A stretch of 64,000 nucleotides of DNA, taken from contig NC_052474.1 of NCBI RefSeq assembly GCF_009730915.1, forward strand, positions 5,615,501 to 5,679,500, read 5' to 3'. This stretch comes from Dioscorea cayenensis subsp. rotundata. Taxonomy: Eukaryota; Streptophyta; Magnoliopsida; Dioscoreales; Dioscoreaceae. Below, one piece after another: positions 1 through 14,201 of the stretch (positions are counted from its first letter, which is position 1; each line of letters opens with the position of its first letter). Made by a program: the position numbers and the translations under genes. Under the pieces are notes generated by a model. It did not search any database. It was not told the DNA's origin and was given only the letters and a program-made list of their open reading frames with translations.

Positions 1-11
1 TACATGGGATT

Positions 12-3000
12 ATGGAGGTAGTTAAAGCTTTGGATATTTTGGGTTGGTTTTTGGCCAACTAAGGAATAGGGGATTGAATGCTCTTCCCTAGCTGTGCTGA
101 CTTATTGGATGTTAAATAATTGGTATTTTAGGGCTTAAGTTAACTTTTATAAAAATAAAATTTTCTCCACACTGTCTGGTTTTCTTGTTAGGTCGAACTT
201 GTGATTCATTGTCTAAACCAGCAGTAGTAGCCCCCACTAACGATTCTACAAATGTTGAACATTTTGGATTGTTTGGTCTATTTATGGCAATTTTGGTCGT
301 AATTGACTGTATGCATTTTTCCCCAGATGTTCATTTCCATGTTATGTTAAAAAATCATAATCTTGGGGTTTTAATTTTTGATTGATTTCTGATAAGGGCT
401 TTCCTACGTCCTGCTTGGTTTGCTTTTTGTGGGAACTTTGATCCAATCTCTTAATAATCGTGTAATAGCCTTTTTGAGCAGAGAAAATTTTGAATAATGT
501 TTTTTACTGGGAATTGAGAATCATTAAGTTGTATGCCTGCTGTTGATTTTACTTGATATTAAATAACTATCATTTAAGGCTTCACTTGAATCAATCTTTT
601 AGTGATAATTCGATGACATTTATAAGTTCTCAACTGTTTGGGCATTCTCACTCTACTTTATGTTGAGGACACCATCATTATTAGATATCTGTGTTGATCT
701 TTTTATGAATGGATCTGATGGTTGGGGTGTGCCGTCTTGCAGGAAGAGAACCTAGATGCTCAAATTGATGCTCTATTGAATGTGGAGAAGCAAATGAGGC
801 TTGCTGGTGATGTTGTGGGTACCAAGAAAGCAGTCATTGATATTGTTGAACTGTGCTATAAAGCCCGTGCATGGAAGACTTTGAATGATCAGATTGTTTT
901 ACTGTCAAAGAGAAGAGGCCAGCTTAAGCAGGTAAGTTGTTCTAGAAGTTTGTAAGCAACTTTATGTAAACTTAGCACCTTTACCTTTTGATATCCTTTA
1001 ATCTGGTTTATTACTGGATAGCTTGACTTATTGAATAGACGTCTGTTTTATTTGCACTAAAATTTTGACATACTGAGATGACGAATTATGGGTATTGGCA
1101 CTAGTTTCTGGTGTTATTAACTGGTGTTCTATATGCTTTCCTTTTTTTTTTTTGTTTGGACATGCAGGCAGTAACTGCCATGGTGCAACAAGCAATGCAG
1201 TATATTGATGAGACACCTGACATTGATACTCGCATAGAGCTGATCAAAACACTAAACAATGTTTCTGCGGGGAAGGTGAGTTGTCGAAAATGGGGAGACA
1301 CTATTTTCTTTGGTTGGATGCTTGTTCTAGAGGATCAATGTGCGTTGCTTTGTTTGTCTCAAGGAAATGAGGTTGTGTCTTTGTAGATATATGTTGAGAT
1401 AGAGAGGGCACGTCTCATAAAGAAACTTGCCAAGATTAAAGAAGAGCAAGGTCAGATTGCCGAAGCTGCTGATTTGATGCAAGAAATTGCGGTAAGTTTT
1501 AGTCTCCAAGATGCTTGATATGAATGTGAGTCATGTGATACAATTGCTGCAATGAGGAAGTGCTTTGCAATACTGTTGTAGACTTGTGCTCTGCATGTTT
1601 ATTTGTATTGAATGTTTTTTGTCATTTCAGGTGGAAACATTTGGAGCGATGGCCAAGACAGAAAAAATAGCATTTATTCTTGAACAGGTATTTCTTCAAT
1701 TTAAAATCCTTTCTTTTGATGTTCCACGCCAAGATCTGTATATGCTTATACGTTTGGGAAAATCCAGGTCCGTTTGTGTTTAGATCGTCAGGATTATGTC
1801 CGTGCACAAATTCTGTCAAGGAAGATTAGTCCGCGAGTGTTTGATGTGGATGCTTCTAAAGAAAAAAAGAAGCCAAAGGAAGGTGATAATGTTGTTGAAG
1901 AGGCTCCTACTGATATACCATCTCTCTTAGAGTTGAAGCGCATTTACTATGAATTGATGATCCGGTAAAGTGATGCTTTATTACTCAGTTCTCAGGCATA
2001 TCATATTCTCATTTTTCTGCATATGTCATTCATGTGCTTCTTTACTGCATGATATTATCTTCTTTTGCGACTTTCTCTTTTAGGCTAGTGACATTGTTTC
2101 GTTTGGAATAGAGGCTGCAATCTTTAGTTCTTTACTTAACATAAAGTAAATGTCATTTCTGATAAGTTGTCCATCAAATCAAACATGCAAAATTAATTCT
2201 GGATTGTGCAATGCGCTAATGCTACCTAATTGAATAACATTTAACTATTTTTGGAAAAGTACATATGTGATTATTGACCAGTTTGGGCATTTGTTGTGGA
2301 ATGCAACAATTTGCTACATATTGAGAGAATAAAAGCAATCTGAGCAAGCGCATGATGTTATTATGTTTTGGACAATGTATTTCTTATGACACCATCGGAT
2401 CAAAAGTTGACGCATAATAAATCCTTGCATGACTAAGCTATTGTTCAGTGATTGTGTGTGAATTTGTCTGTGTTTTAAGTTTGTGGGTAGATTTCATCTA
2501 ATTGCTTATAATTTTTGTTTGGAATTTGAGCCGACTTGCTAGATGCGATTAGTCATGAGTATTATTATTTTTTGTTTATTTTTTTTAGCTTATTATTATT
2601 ATTTTTTCTTTTTCTGCAGTTATCATTCTCATAACAATGATTACTTAGAAATCTGTCGTAGTTACAAGGCTATATATGATATTCCAGTCGTGAAAGAGGA
2701 CCCTGCACAGTGGATTCCGGTAAAATTATCTTCTCCGAGAAATACCCACATGCATACTTTGCTATTTGGAAATACTCCGAACTTGTTCCTTATGAATAAA
2801 AAAAAATTGTTGAATTGTAGGTGCTAAGAAAAATTTGCTGGTACCTGGTACTGTCGCCACATGACCCAATGCAGTCAAGCCTTCTTAACTCTACGCTAGA
2901 AGACAAAAATCTTTCTGAAATACCTAATTTCCGGTTCGTGACATTGTATCCAAAGCCTACTGTCTCTGCTAACAAGTAATCATTTTTTGCCCTATTGATT

Positions 3001-3870
3001 TTTGTTTTGCTATGATGTCAGATTGTTGTTGAAACAAATGATCACATTGGAGGTGATCCAGTGGACAAGTCTATGGGACATGTACCGGGATGAGTTTGAC
3101 AGTGAGAAAAATTTACTTGGAGGATCTTTGGGTGGTAAGGCAGCAGAGGATTTAAGGCAGAGAATTATTGAACATGTAATCATATTCATCCTTCCAAGTT
3201 CATAATCAAATTCTATTTCTATTTTTAGGGATTCTTAACAAAAACCTGCACACACACACACATACATTGTCTAATTTGCTCTTTATATAGAATATCTTGG
3301 TTGTATCAAAGTACTATTCAAGGATTACATTGAAGAGACTTGCAGACCTACTTTGCCTCAGTTTACAGGTTTGGCATCCTCCTTCATTGTTGAGTATGAT
3401 TTATATACATGTTTATCCGCTCCCCGATATTTCTGACCTATTATTACCTTACCCTTGTCGAGCAATGACTTATCTTTTGCCGACTGTATTGAACATAATC
3501 TATCAACTGATTAATATGGTTGAAATCATTTCAAATAGTGCTTTTGTGTGTGTCTGTGTGTGTGTAACTATGATTATATCTATCAACTGTATTTAACTAT
3601 AGTTGTTATGCTAAAAACAAATATGATTATATCTCTTAATTTTCTTTTCAGGAAGCTGAGAAACATCTTTCAGACATGGTAGTCTCAAAGTCTCTATTGG
3701 CAAAGATTGACAGACCCATGGGCATTGTATGCTTTCAGACAGCCAAGGACAGCAACGACATTCTAAACTCATGGGCTATGAATCTGGAGAAGTTGCTGGA
3801 TCTTGTTGAGAAAAGCTGCCATCAAATACACAAGGAAACAATGGTCCACAAAGCTGTTCTAAAGGCTTAG
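12..3870 (+). CDS. RPN5: 26S proteasome regulatory subunit RPN5 (PSMD12), ten or eleven coding exons
   Basis: Non-ATPase subunit of the 19S regulatory particle lid, which helps hold the lid together around the RPN11 deubiquitinase. Exons read: 743-931, 1168-1275, 1387-1491, 1631-1687, 1768-1964, 2620-2719, 2821-2933, 3022-3175, 3291-3368, 3652-3870, all with GT-AG borders and a continuous frame of 439 residues ending at TAG 3868-3870. The reading matches plant RPN5 throughout (for example [34 protein letters not shown]). The C-terminal third is the PCI domain, ending in the family's [13 protein letters not shown]. The start is tentative: the exon at 743 lacks a Met, but ATGGAG at 12-17 followed by GT would join in phase as MEEENLD and give 441 residues, the usual length. 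Otherwise exon 1 lies upstream of the window. Confidence 0.95.
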
Positions 3871-4897
3871 TGTGTCTCTCTCTATTGGTTTTGTGTGTCT
3901 CTTGAATTCCTCCTCGTCATACGGCTTTTTATTGTAACAAGTAAATTCACTTGTAGAACTGTTATTATTGCCCCAACTTTCAGATTCTTAAGTCTCCAAG
4001 CAATTCAGATTTTTTTTTTTTAATTTTAAATTTCCAAGGTGATTGTGTAATTTGGGCGGTATGACCCCGTGGTTTGCATGCAGTGATTACTGCAGCAACA
4101 TTTTCAATGTGTTTGCTTTTATACTTTGAGAAGTAAATTATGAGACATGCAAACTCAATCCTTGTTTTTACACAAAAAACCAAATTTCTCTCTTGTTCTA
4201 TATTCTTCGTTTAGTGTTTTATTTTGTATTGTATTGTATTATCAACTTGATATATTTTCCTTCAAAAAAAGAGATGATTTAATTGCTATTTTTGTTGGTT
4301 ATGCTTTTAGTAGAGCAGACAATTGCTTTTATTTTGCTTAATTATATGCATTTTATGAATAACTTGGATTATTTGTTTAGCTGAAGATACTTCTCATATT
4401 AATAACACCATGCGTGAAAGAAATCAACCAATGTCTTGAACATCTCCGCCTGTGGGAAGGAAAATACACCTGGAACAGCATCGTTGGCAATTAATTGTTC
4501 ATTCATTTGTTTTTTTTTTATTTCTTTTGACGAAAATTACCTATTAATTCATTCGGGAAAATAACTTTTATACAATGGGCATTTTCCACTTCACAATATA
4601 AAAGAAAAAGGGGGTTCAAATAATATCATGTATATATAGATATATAGATATAGTTATTTATGTACTCGTACATGTAACAGATATAAAGTCCGCCACTTCC
4701 GCACCAGTGCAAGCTTAAGCGCAAATATATAACCCAAAATCAAATGAGATAAACATGGCTTTGGAAAGCACAAGCAAGGAGGGCTCGTTGAGCGTAGGTT
4801 TCTGTTGGTTGGTCTTGATCTCATCATGGTTTTAAGTTCGGAACAGAGCAATAGTACCGAAGCGATGAGATTGTTATGAGACGATGGTATTTATAGA
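3871..4897. other. Convergent intergenic region between RPN5 and DGAT1
   Basis: Holds the 3' UTRs of the two convergent genes. AT-rich, with short T runs and a TATAGA-type simple repeat near 4627-4653. No further gene or mobile element was recognised. Confidence 0.6.
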
Positions 4898-7800
4898 CTA
4901 CTCAACCCTCACTTTCCTATTCATCACATCATGGTAGTAGAGTAGTACGCTCATGGGCTGCCCAAGTATACTGAAGAACAACCAAAAGATTGTGTTACCC
5001 ACCTGAAACCCACAAACACACCACCATCACTATTTACAATCTTATTATAATGCTTTAAGCAACAATAACTCTGTCAATAAAATATTTTCCAACTTTACAA
5101 ACAATACCTGGGGGATTTATAATCAATATAAAAAGAAACATTCAAATTGATTTGTGAAATATATTCGTTTTGTCATTGTGATTGGGACCAGACAAAATAT
5201 AACACAAATGTAATTGTGGGATTTCAGATGAGGGAAAAAAAAATGTAATTGGGAAATTACCAATTAGAATTATAAAGTAAGTCGACCAGAAAAAAGAGGC
5301 ATTATTGGCGATTAATTATAAAGGACAAGGGTTAATTGGTCAAAATAAAAAATTTAGGAAATAAAACTCCTTTTATCATGCACAGCATATCACAAAACTA
5401 AATAATCATTCCACAAGGTATTTGCAGGGGCATGTATGTAATAATCTCAGTTTTATAGGGGTACAGAGGAATATACTTAAAAGACCCTACTCACTCAACC
5501 ATTACATCAAACAAATAGAGGTCTGTCGGTGAGGGTAAAAACCAAAATCTCTCTTTCAGGAGACTGATTATTTGGAAAAAAAAATATATTGACTTGGTCT
5601 ATGATCTTAGCAGCAAGAAACCTAGAGCCCTTAAAATGCTGTCATTTTCATAGTTGTTGATAAGCCAAACACCACAACTAGTCAGCCTATGAACTATGAA
5701 GGAATCAATAACAGTTGAAGCGCCCTTATCAGGTGATGTGGATTGAAGGATAATTTATATAATTATTATTTTAAAAAATATAAATTTTAAGGGTTCATGT
5801 AATGGCAATATAATTTATTTAAAAACTTAAAAAAGGAGGGAGGGCAATGTATAAAACTTTAAATTGGGCTGCAAAATGTAATATGACAACATACCATGGT
5901 ATTCCTGAACTTGTTCTGGAGGTAGTTTGTCAAAATAACAAGCGGAACCTGGTGAAGAATATCAAGGAAGAAATAATAATAGTAAAAATACAGGAATAAA
6001 ATCTATATAATCAAAGAGTCATAATCACCTGCATTTGCATTTAGATTCTTGTTGATTATGCAGAAGAATAACTGTTCACTTTATAAATACAACGAATGTT
6101 TGCACCAAGGTCTCAAATTAAACTAAATAACCATAAAAGTGATGAATTATTTCATTAAAAAAAGGGTTTTCAGTAAACAATCTTCATAGTTCATGCTTCA
6201 CAAATTTTGTGATTAAAGAGCTTCCTCATATATACATATTAATTCATTAAAGACTATCCCTTAACTCCCATCCATTATGTGATAATCGGCTCTAGATAAA
6301 AAGATCATCAAATACCCATACCATCAGATTATAAATTATGACAGAGAATCAAAGGACTTGGAGGTTCAGAAAGTATGTGTCCACATTTCTTAGTGCAGAA
6401 CATGCCCATCTACATGCTATTATCACAAGCTGAAAAAATTGAAAATTTATAAAATCTCCAATATTATGTATAATATTATTACATACAGAACATTAAGACA
6501 TCAGTTGAGGGTTTGTTGAGTTCTGAAGAGGGAAAAGCATAATGCATCAATGAGTCCACAAAAATAACCCCACAAATATGAGCTATTAAATGTAAGTCCT
6601 TAGATAATTTAGTGATTCTATTTCTATGTGGCAAGTACCTGGAACATTATCCCTATGAAAGCCCAAAACTTGAATATGTGGCAAGGTACTGCAATGCACA
6701 GCTGCAAACATTTAAAACAATGGTTGTAGGCATTCAGAAATGATAAAATAACAAGAACATGTCTGAACAATAAAGTCAACAGAATACAGGAATGTGAAAA
6801 ACAAAAATTTTCAATTTTTAACATAGAAAAGGCCTCTGTGCAATACTTTACAAGCAAAAACACAGCAGAGAGAGAACATCCAGATTAACAATGGAATAGC
6901 AATGTCAGAAGAATATATACCTCATGGAATATGGCTGAAACTAAAAACGATATAAGAACAGCAACTCGCTGAAATGAAAAAGTTTAAACAAAAGGTGAGA
7001 ATATAATATTTACCATAACAAAAAGATACGGCATAAGGTTAGCATTATCCTTTTAGGTATGACTAAGATAAAGTCGTTCTTATGAGTACTTAAAAATTTA
7101 TGAATCTTGAAGACATCAAACAAAAGGAAGCTGGTACAAAACACTGCCATTACTGTTGTTTGGGGAGGATTAATTTACAATTCCTATAACTGGATAAGGA
7201 GAGGCTATTTCATCACTTTGAAATCTAGTAATAAACAATCAACCATATTAGTCGCAAACAAGCATCCTTCAGGAAATTATTCCCCGTATGAAAAACAATC
7301 CTAAAATATCAAGAGTATGCGAGTTCTTAGGAGAGAGTTTAACAAGTTACCTTTGGTATACCATTTCGCAAACAGGGAAAATAAATATGACGAATCATCC
7401 ATTTGTGAACAGGCTGCAAGCAAGAAATACCATCAGTTATTAAAAATTTAAGAATTGTAGAGCAAATTCAATACACAATAGGAAGATAACCTAAAAATGG
7501 GCACATTTCAAATGGATAAATGGATCTGCAATAGAACCTTTGCCGTCCAAATATTCACTAATCTAAAATCAATGTGACAGCCACTCTATAAAAGTTCCCA
7601 ATTATTCAAGTAACACATATACCACTCATTTTCACTGCAAATTGAGCCGAATGATATAATACATACACTTCACAATGATAACAAATGATGTTCCAACCTG
7701 AGACAATTGAATACGCTATATTGAAATAATAAATACAAAATAGTAAAGCTGATATTTGGATCTAAGATGATGAATGTGTAGTGGAATAAATTATAAAAAT

Positions 7801-10800
7801 ACACATCACTTGAAGCAGCTGGAATGTTTTAGAAGAGTAGATTGCATATAAGTAGCGCAATGTCGTGGTGACTTACCATATTCCACATTCTCCAGTACTG
7901 ATATAGCCCCAACCAAGTTGATTATTATGCAATAAAAGAAAAAAAAAAATTAGTGTTGATGAACAATAATCTCCTTTAAGACAGTAATTTTATAGAAACC
8001 AACCTCTTCAACAGTCTTTGCATTCCACCAATCTTTATAAAATTCACGATCACCAAAACGAAGGACCTCAGCAAGAATATTTAACCTATATTAATAATGA
8101 AGATTAATTGCAGTAAACTAGGAAAGAAAAACATTACTATCATTGTCTGAGAAGTCAACTTTTTTTTTTAAGCTATTGCATATCACAAATTGACACAAGA
8201 GACCAACCAAACTGGGGTGCATTGCTTACCACAGATGGAAAAAGCAGTAGAACATACAGAGCCACACATACAGAGTTGGCACAGAAAGTTTCAGCACTCT
8301 CTCTATACCACTTAAGAAGTTCCCCTTCAATGGATGTTGAGAATTCTGGACAATTGGATTGATATACTGCAAAATTCTTCCAGACAATTTGTCATAGAAC
8401 TATTGATGAAATTAATGCTCATATAAATTGATCAATGGAATAAGTATACAAAATCTGCTTACCTGCTCAATGATAAAGCCCGTCACCCCTGTAAAAATCA
8501 CCCACTTAACAAGCTGACGGATCACCCAACCTTTTCTAATGCATGTTGTACGAGGATAGCTTGGCTACAAGCAATATGAAGAGGTATAATTAGTATGCAG
8601 AAGAAATGAACATAACTTGATGCTTTAACCATACACATCTCAGTCAAAAAGGAAAATAACAAGAAAGAATCAATGACATGATAAATATAAGTTATGTAAG
8701 CAACATAAGATTATAAAAGAATATGAGTAATACCTGGTAGCACAAAGTTGGAGCCATCATGAAGTATACCAAATTCCGAAAGCTAACACCTTGAGAGTTA
8801 TCAAGGTTCAGATAAATGGAAGAAACATCCCCCTATTATCAAGACAAACATCAAAAGTTAGAGAGGTTCAGAAAGCTTATCTAATTGTTTAATTTATGAG
8901 ATTCCTAGACTTCTAAATGTAGGTTTGCGTCAAAAACTGCAGACTATATGTTATCTACAACCAACAAAATTGTCAATACCACATACACTAAACAATTAAG
9001 GATTGAATGTCAAAGATTTCTTTGTTTTAAACAAATAGTTGAGGCTTGTAATAAATATCTTGGACTACTTAAATACATACTTAAAATAAAAGACTGCCTT
9101 ACCTTATCAACTGAGTTGGACAATGTCCTTAAATCATAGTTTGTATGTGCATAAGACACTAGTTTTAGCCAAACAGTGCAAGCAAAGAGCATGAGTGTGA
9201 GGCCAGATACAACCGTAGAGTCACATCTGCAAAGTTGTCAAGTCATTAATCAGGTTTACAAGATATATAAGTTCTCAAGCACCACAAATCAGAAATTTCT
9301 TTAAATGCAAATGATAAATATTAGTGTAGTTATGTTGAGTTTCTCAGGTTAGTGAAGAACAAGAAATTTCTGATCCTTACCACTAAGCATATCTCATCTC
9401 CACTGTTTTAATATTTCAGACAAACAACTAAATTTTATGCCTTTTAGTTAATGGAAATTAGTAAGTTGCTGCAATATCATAGCATAATTACACCTAGAGA
9501 TACCACCTTCACATGAGAAGGATAGTAACTCTTTTCCTTGCCAAGTGTGGGGTTGAGGGATCAACTCCCGCTCACAACATTGGTTGAGGTGAGTGGCTTG
9601 TCCACCTTATAAACAATTAAAAAAAAAAAAAAGGCATCTAGAGATTTCATGTGAATGAGGTTGACAAATATATTTGAATTTGACATACCTGAGAATCACA
9701 AACACTGGATACAAAACTGCACCTGATGTAAGTATCACATGAAGTGTGATGACGAGCTGCAAAGAATGTGAAAGAATATATCAGGAATGGTTAGAAAAAA
9801 AAAATATAAAGGGGGAGGGAATGGATGCATCATCAATAAACATATAACAATTATAATGCATGAGAAAGAAAGTAAACCATTAAATGAGTGATGCTACAAA
9901 CCACACCTAACCAAACCAGTGAGTTTTTGACATGCCACTTAGCATAGCAGGTCATGATTGAAAAAGTTCAACAATAACAATTAATAATATATTTCAAGCA
10001 CTAGGGCCCCACGACATCTGAAGTTACTATTGAAGATCACAGTGTACTTACAGGCTCCGAGATGAACTTGTGCTGTATCAACTTCTCTACCAGAAAAGCA
10101 CTGAAAGGGAATATTGGAAGAGATAGCCTGCCAAACAATCAAGGAACAGAAAATTTATACATGCACCAAATAATAATAATGATAATACACAGTAAGACTC
10201 AATTATGCAAATCAACTAAAAAGCAGAAGAGAAACATTACCCACACATAAGGAGTGGCCAATCTCTTAGAGACCGTGAGCTGAACCAAAATCCGGTTCTT
10301 ATTAATAGTCCATACTGTAGACAAGGAGGCCATATCAAATAAGCAAGGCAGGGCAAGATATAAATGTATATTTTTTTTGCAAATTCAAGAGAGAAGAAAT
10401 CAAACCTTCATCAGATTCTCAATAATAAGCCTGCTATTTACTGCAACAAGAACTACTATACAGAGATTGAGAAGACCTGCGTGGCTCTGACATAGAAATC
10501 ATTCAATAAGTAGGATAGACCACAACCAAGTAAATACATAAATGAATTGCACTATATAAAACCAAAGATAATCAAAAGAACTATTCACTAATGCGCACAA
10601 AACAAGCATCAAACTCTTCCATCAGACGCAGAGTCAGAACAACATCCAACTATAGATCCACAAATTCCACCAAATTCAAACAAAGATAAAATCAAGATTC
10701 TAATCAGAAACACCTGCTTGAAGATCGCGTCAGAGCTAAGGGGGCTTTCCTTAACCCGCCGGTGCGCGGGAGCCGAGGCGCGGTACAAGAACTTCATCGG

Positions 10801-11043
10801 TACATCACTCCTGCCAACACCGCGCTCTCCATGATCCCCATCATTAAAAACCAATCCCTCCTTCTTCTCCGGAACCCTAACATCGTCGTTCTCGATCGGA
10901 TCCCTCGCGGCCGCATCGGAGCACCGCTTGCCGCCAAAATCGTTCACGCAAGCGCTCGCGCTCGAGTCGGCGATACGGCGTCGAAGGCCAGGGAGCGGCG
11001 AGGTTTCGGAGACGAGGGTTATGGCTTCGCAATCGCTAGCCAT
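4898..11043 (-). CDS. DGAT1: Diacylglycerol O-acyltransferase 1 (MBOAT family), 16 exons
   Basis: ER multi-pass enzyme that acylates sn-1,2-diacylglycerol with acyl-CoA, the committed step of triacylglycerol synthesis (EC 2.3.1.20). Exons on the minus strand: 11043-10714, 10486-10406, 10314-10241, 10127-10052, 9756-9689, 9226-9103, 8832-8734, 8564-8463, 8366-8230, 8085-8004, 7897-7877, 7413-7351, 6968-6921, 6701-6639, 5948-5895, 5002-4898; all keep frame, giving 508 residues (Arabidopsis about 520). Visible: a variable hydrophilic N-terminus with the LRRR patch, the conserved [20 protein letters not shown] block, the FYKDWWN motif, and the catalytic-His segment FHELCIAVPC. The start is the third in-frame Met (11043), because [13 protein letters not shown] aligns with the Arabidopsis N-terminus; two upstream ATGs exist (11136, 11103). 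Exon 11 is a 21-nt micro-exon (YWRMWNM). The extreme C-terminus (RKVRVE) differs from better-known homologues. Confidence 0.97.
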
Positions 11044-11754
11044 CGGCGGTGAGAGCGAAGTGAAAGAGCTTTTCGCGCAGGGTCTGGCGGGGGTGGTGCT
11101 CATTATAAAGGAGATGGAGCGAAGAGGATGAGTCACTTAGTTTCAGGAGAAGGCTTAGATTTCAAGATATTTACGGCTAAACCCAGTGTGAAGTTAGGGA
11201 TCTTTTTTGAAGTTTATAAAAAGTAAGGGACCTAACAGCATATATGCTTGCAAGACACTAGAGGGCATTTTTCATGTAAACCCATTAAAAAGATAATTTT
11301 TATTATTGTCACAAAAATTAATAAATAAATAAATAAATAAAAAGCACTTCTTTTTGTGAATTTTATTTTTATAAAAAAGCCTCCTTAAGGATTGTGAAAT
11401 TGATGTGAATAGTTTTTAATAAAATGAAATAGTTTTTAAATGCTCTAAATTAAAAGTTTATTAGGACTAAATTAAATTTGTTTATATTTTGGAAAGTAAA
11501 TAGAGTTGATATGAATATTTTTTTTTATGACTTCCTATGTTTTATCACTTCATTAATTTTCTTGCAGGAACTGTAAATATATCCTTTTATAGATATTTTT
11601 ATTTTCATTGATATAAATATTAACAATGTGATTTTAATTTTTTAATTTTAGATAACTCAAATTTTCACCCTGGTTCCTTGATCCAGTTCTTTTCTCTTTA
11701 TATCAAGCAAGTACTCAAAAAATTCTATATAAGTAAATACTCTTTGAAATAATT
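11044..11754. other. DGAT1 upstream region and AT-rich intergenic DNA
   Basis: Contains the DGAT1 promoter and 5' leader. A TATA-like stretch read on the minus strand lies at 11101-11110, about 60 bases upstream of the chosen ATG; this is only suggestive. A short AAAT simple repeat is near 11320-11340. No gene was seen. Confidence 0.5.
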
Positions 11755-11759
11755 AATTC

Positions 11760-12679
11760 TGTTAGTGCAAATGCACTTTAATTGGCATGATTTGACACCA
11801 AGACAAGGTGATGAGGCAACCGTTGTGATGTGGCATAATTGATGACATGATAAAGAGTCTTGGCTGGCAATTATCTTGGGAGATTTTGATGGAGTTATTT
11901 TTTGTATATGTTTCAACTTGAAAATAAGACCATATTTAGAGAGATTTGATAGGTATGATTGGAAACTATTAAGGGTATGATTGAAGACATGCATTGATTG
12001 AAGATTTTTTCTTGGGAAGATTTGAAGACCAAACTTGGGTGAATTTAAGATCAAGTTTCAAATGTTTCGTGAAGAAGCACAATGACATGCGCCCCTTGCA
12101 AGAGGACTGCGTGGTGAGGGACTGAGGAGGTAGGCTAGTTGTCGGTAGTCAGGATCAGGAGATTGGGCTACACTGACTCAGATTAAGCATGACGGGGAGG
12201 TTAATGGGTCTTGAGGTCGTTCGCAACGTAACCAGAACTCCGTCAAGTCAGCAATCAAGGCAATGTTGCAAGTTGTGTTACAACAGGAATTGCAATAACT
12301 ACTTTTGGAAAGTTCTAAAGTTAGTAGCCGCGGAGATTCTAAAAGAAGTATGAGCTATATTTGGGACATTGAGTCGTCTATATGAGCTACCTTACTCTGA
12401 GATTTGGTTCGATATTTGAGGAGGAGAGTGTGAGGACACTAGACAATCTAAAGAGAACAGTGATCTTTATTTGTGAGAGTGAGTGACAAAGTGTTTGTAA
12501 TCAATTATTTTCACCAATTTTAGTGGATTATTTATCTCTGGGCTTGGCCCCCAGACATAGGTGAGTGGCCGTTAAACTGGGTTATCAATTTTGTGTGTCT
12601 CCTTTTGTTTGGTTTGTGCGAGTTCTCTATGAGTATTTGAGTGTTCGCTAAACTACAAACCACACCGGTGGAGTTAATA
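11760..12679. mobile_element. Solo LTR (family A), with 5-bp target duplication
   Basis: Begins TGTTAGTGCAA and ends near GAGTTAATA. It is flanked by AATTC on both sides (11755-11759 and 12680-12684), the 5-bp duplication expected of LTR retrotransposons. It matches, in reverse complement, the sequence at 22031-23172, whose ends are intact TG...CA; the terminal CA here appears decayed to TA. No gag, protease, RT or integrase reading occurs beside it, so it is a solo LTR. Length 920 bp. Confidence 0.82.
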
Positions 12680-12684
12680 AATTC

Positions 12685-14201
12685 TTTTATAGATTGAGAG
12701 ATATAATTAAATAAAATTAATTAAACTATATTATGTGTTAACATCCTTGTTTAAACATGTGAATTTTTTTTAATTTTTTTTATAAATCATGTGTGGCACA
12801 CAAAGTAATTTATTTTTCTTAATTGCAATGCACTCACTCTAATGTTATGTCAGATGTGTTTAATCGCTCAAACTCTTACAGAACAAAGAATGAGATTTGA
12901 TTAAGATTAAATATATATATTTGAATAATTTTTATATGTTTGAGTCTTTTAACTCTAAATTAAAGATTAATCTAGCTATATGTCATAACAAAATTGTCAG
13001 TGCAATGTTGACTTGGTAAGCACATTTAATGCTAGTGAGTGGCAGAGGTTCTTAAAATGTTATACAAGAGATCTTTTCTTTGAATGAAGCCATATCAAGG
13101 TTGTTTCTATTTATGGAGAGCTTATTTATTGAAAGAGGTACTTACAAAAGAATCATAATTGATTAAGGAGATATGAGGCAAGGATTTGAAGTTTGCTTTG
13201 ATTGAAGGTATTATTTATGGAAGATGCTCAAAAAGATGATTGAAAGCTATATTTGGGTGAAACTGTATAACATAAATGTCAAATCAAGTTGAAGATTCAA
13301 ATTAATGGAAGATTATTGAAGATTGTATTCGGTTGTTTAAAGATTAATTGAAGCCCATGTTTGGATGGTTGAAAATTACATTAGAAGATTATATTGATTG
13401 AAAGCTATTTTTGGGTACAATTGGAGAAGGCCATGTTTAATTGGTGTATGAAAACTTAAGTTGTGTTTTTGTTAATGGGTGTGACGAGTATAACTGATTA
13501 TGGGTCAGTTGAGATTGGTTGAGCTAGATTCAACCATGTTTGACTCAGATTCAATTGAAAGTGTTGATGGCATCTTGAGGTTGTGTTGCTTGCAATTTAA
13601 GGGCCATTTAATTTACGGAATCTAGCATTACTGTCAGGAATAGGTTCATTGGAAATGTGATGCACATATCATATTAATGGGAATAAAGTGACAATGTGGA
13701 TGGAATATAATATTACTATGTTTGATTAGTCAGGAATCTTATACTATCAATTATTTTTTTTAATTAAAATATTTTTATCTAACAAGTATCAAACATATAG
13801 AAGTTGATGATATATTGTGCATTGGTCAATCTAAAAATGTGTTTACTGTTTATGTGATATGCTCTCAGTGAATAATTGTATATTTATGTTTTATGTGACC
13901 ATTATATTTTGTATTTATCTTTTTTAGTGAATTGTTTCTCCAAATTTGACTATGCAACTATAAACATATTGTGCCTAATTATGTTACTAAATATTTGTGC
14001 TTTTTTTTTTAGTGTGGTTGTGTGTGTGCTTGATTATTGAAAATCTAATAATTCGCAACGCTACCGAGACTAACAAAAATTTATTAATTCCTATCAAATT
14101 AATTTTGGGTGTATTTCATCCATATAATATGTTAATTCACCAATATTTTTTTTTTTTACTTACAACCAAAATTTATTGACTTAAAGCAAGCCACCTTAAA
14201 A
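12685..14201. other. Decayed repeat-like intergenic DNA
   Basis: AT-rich, no credible coding sequence. The part from about 13020 to 13600 repeats phrases such as GATTGAAAGC and GAAGATT and resembles the internal texture of the family A LTR, so it may be an older LTR remnant. No ends or target duplication were found. Confidence 0.35.

Noticed and set aside
9490..9620. Possible tRNA-derived SINE tail in a DGAT1 intron
   Set aside because: A phrase near GTTGAGGGATCAACTCC only loosely resembles a polymerase III B box; no A box, tail or target duplication was found.
10762..11131. Two plus-strand open frames opposite DGAT1 exon 1
   Set aside because: Antisense shadows of the G+C-rich first exon, which is strongly supported.
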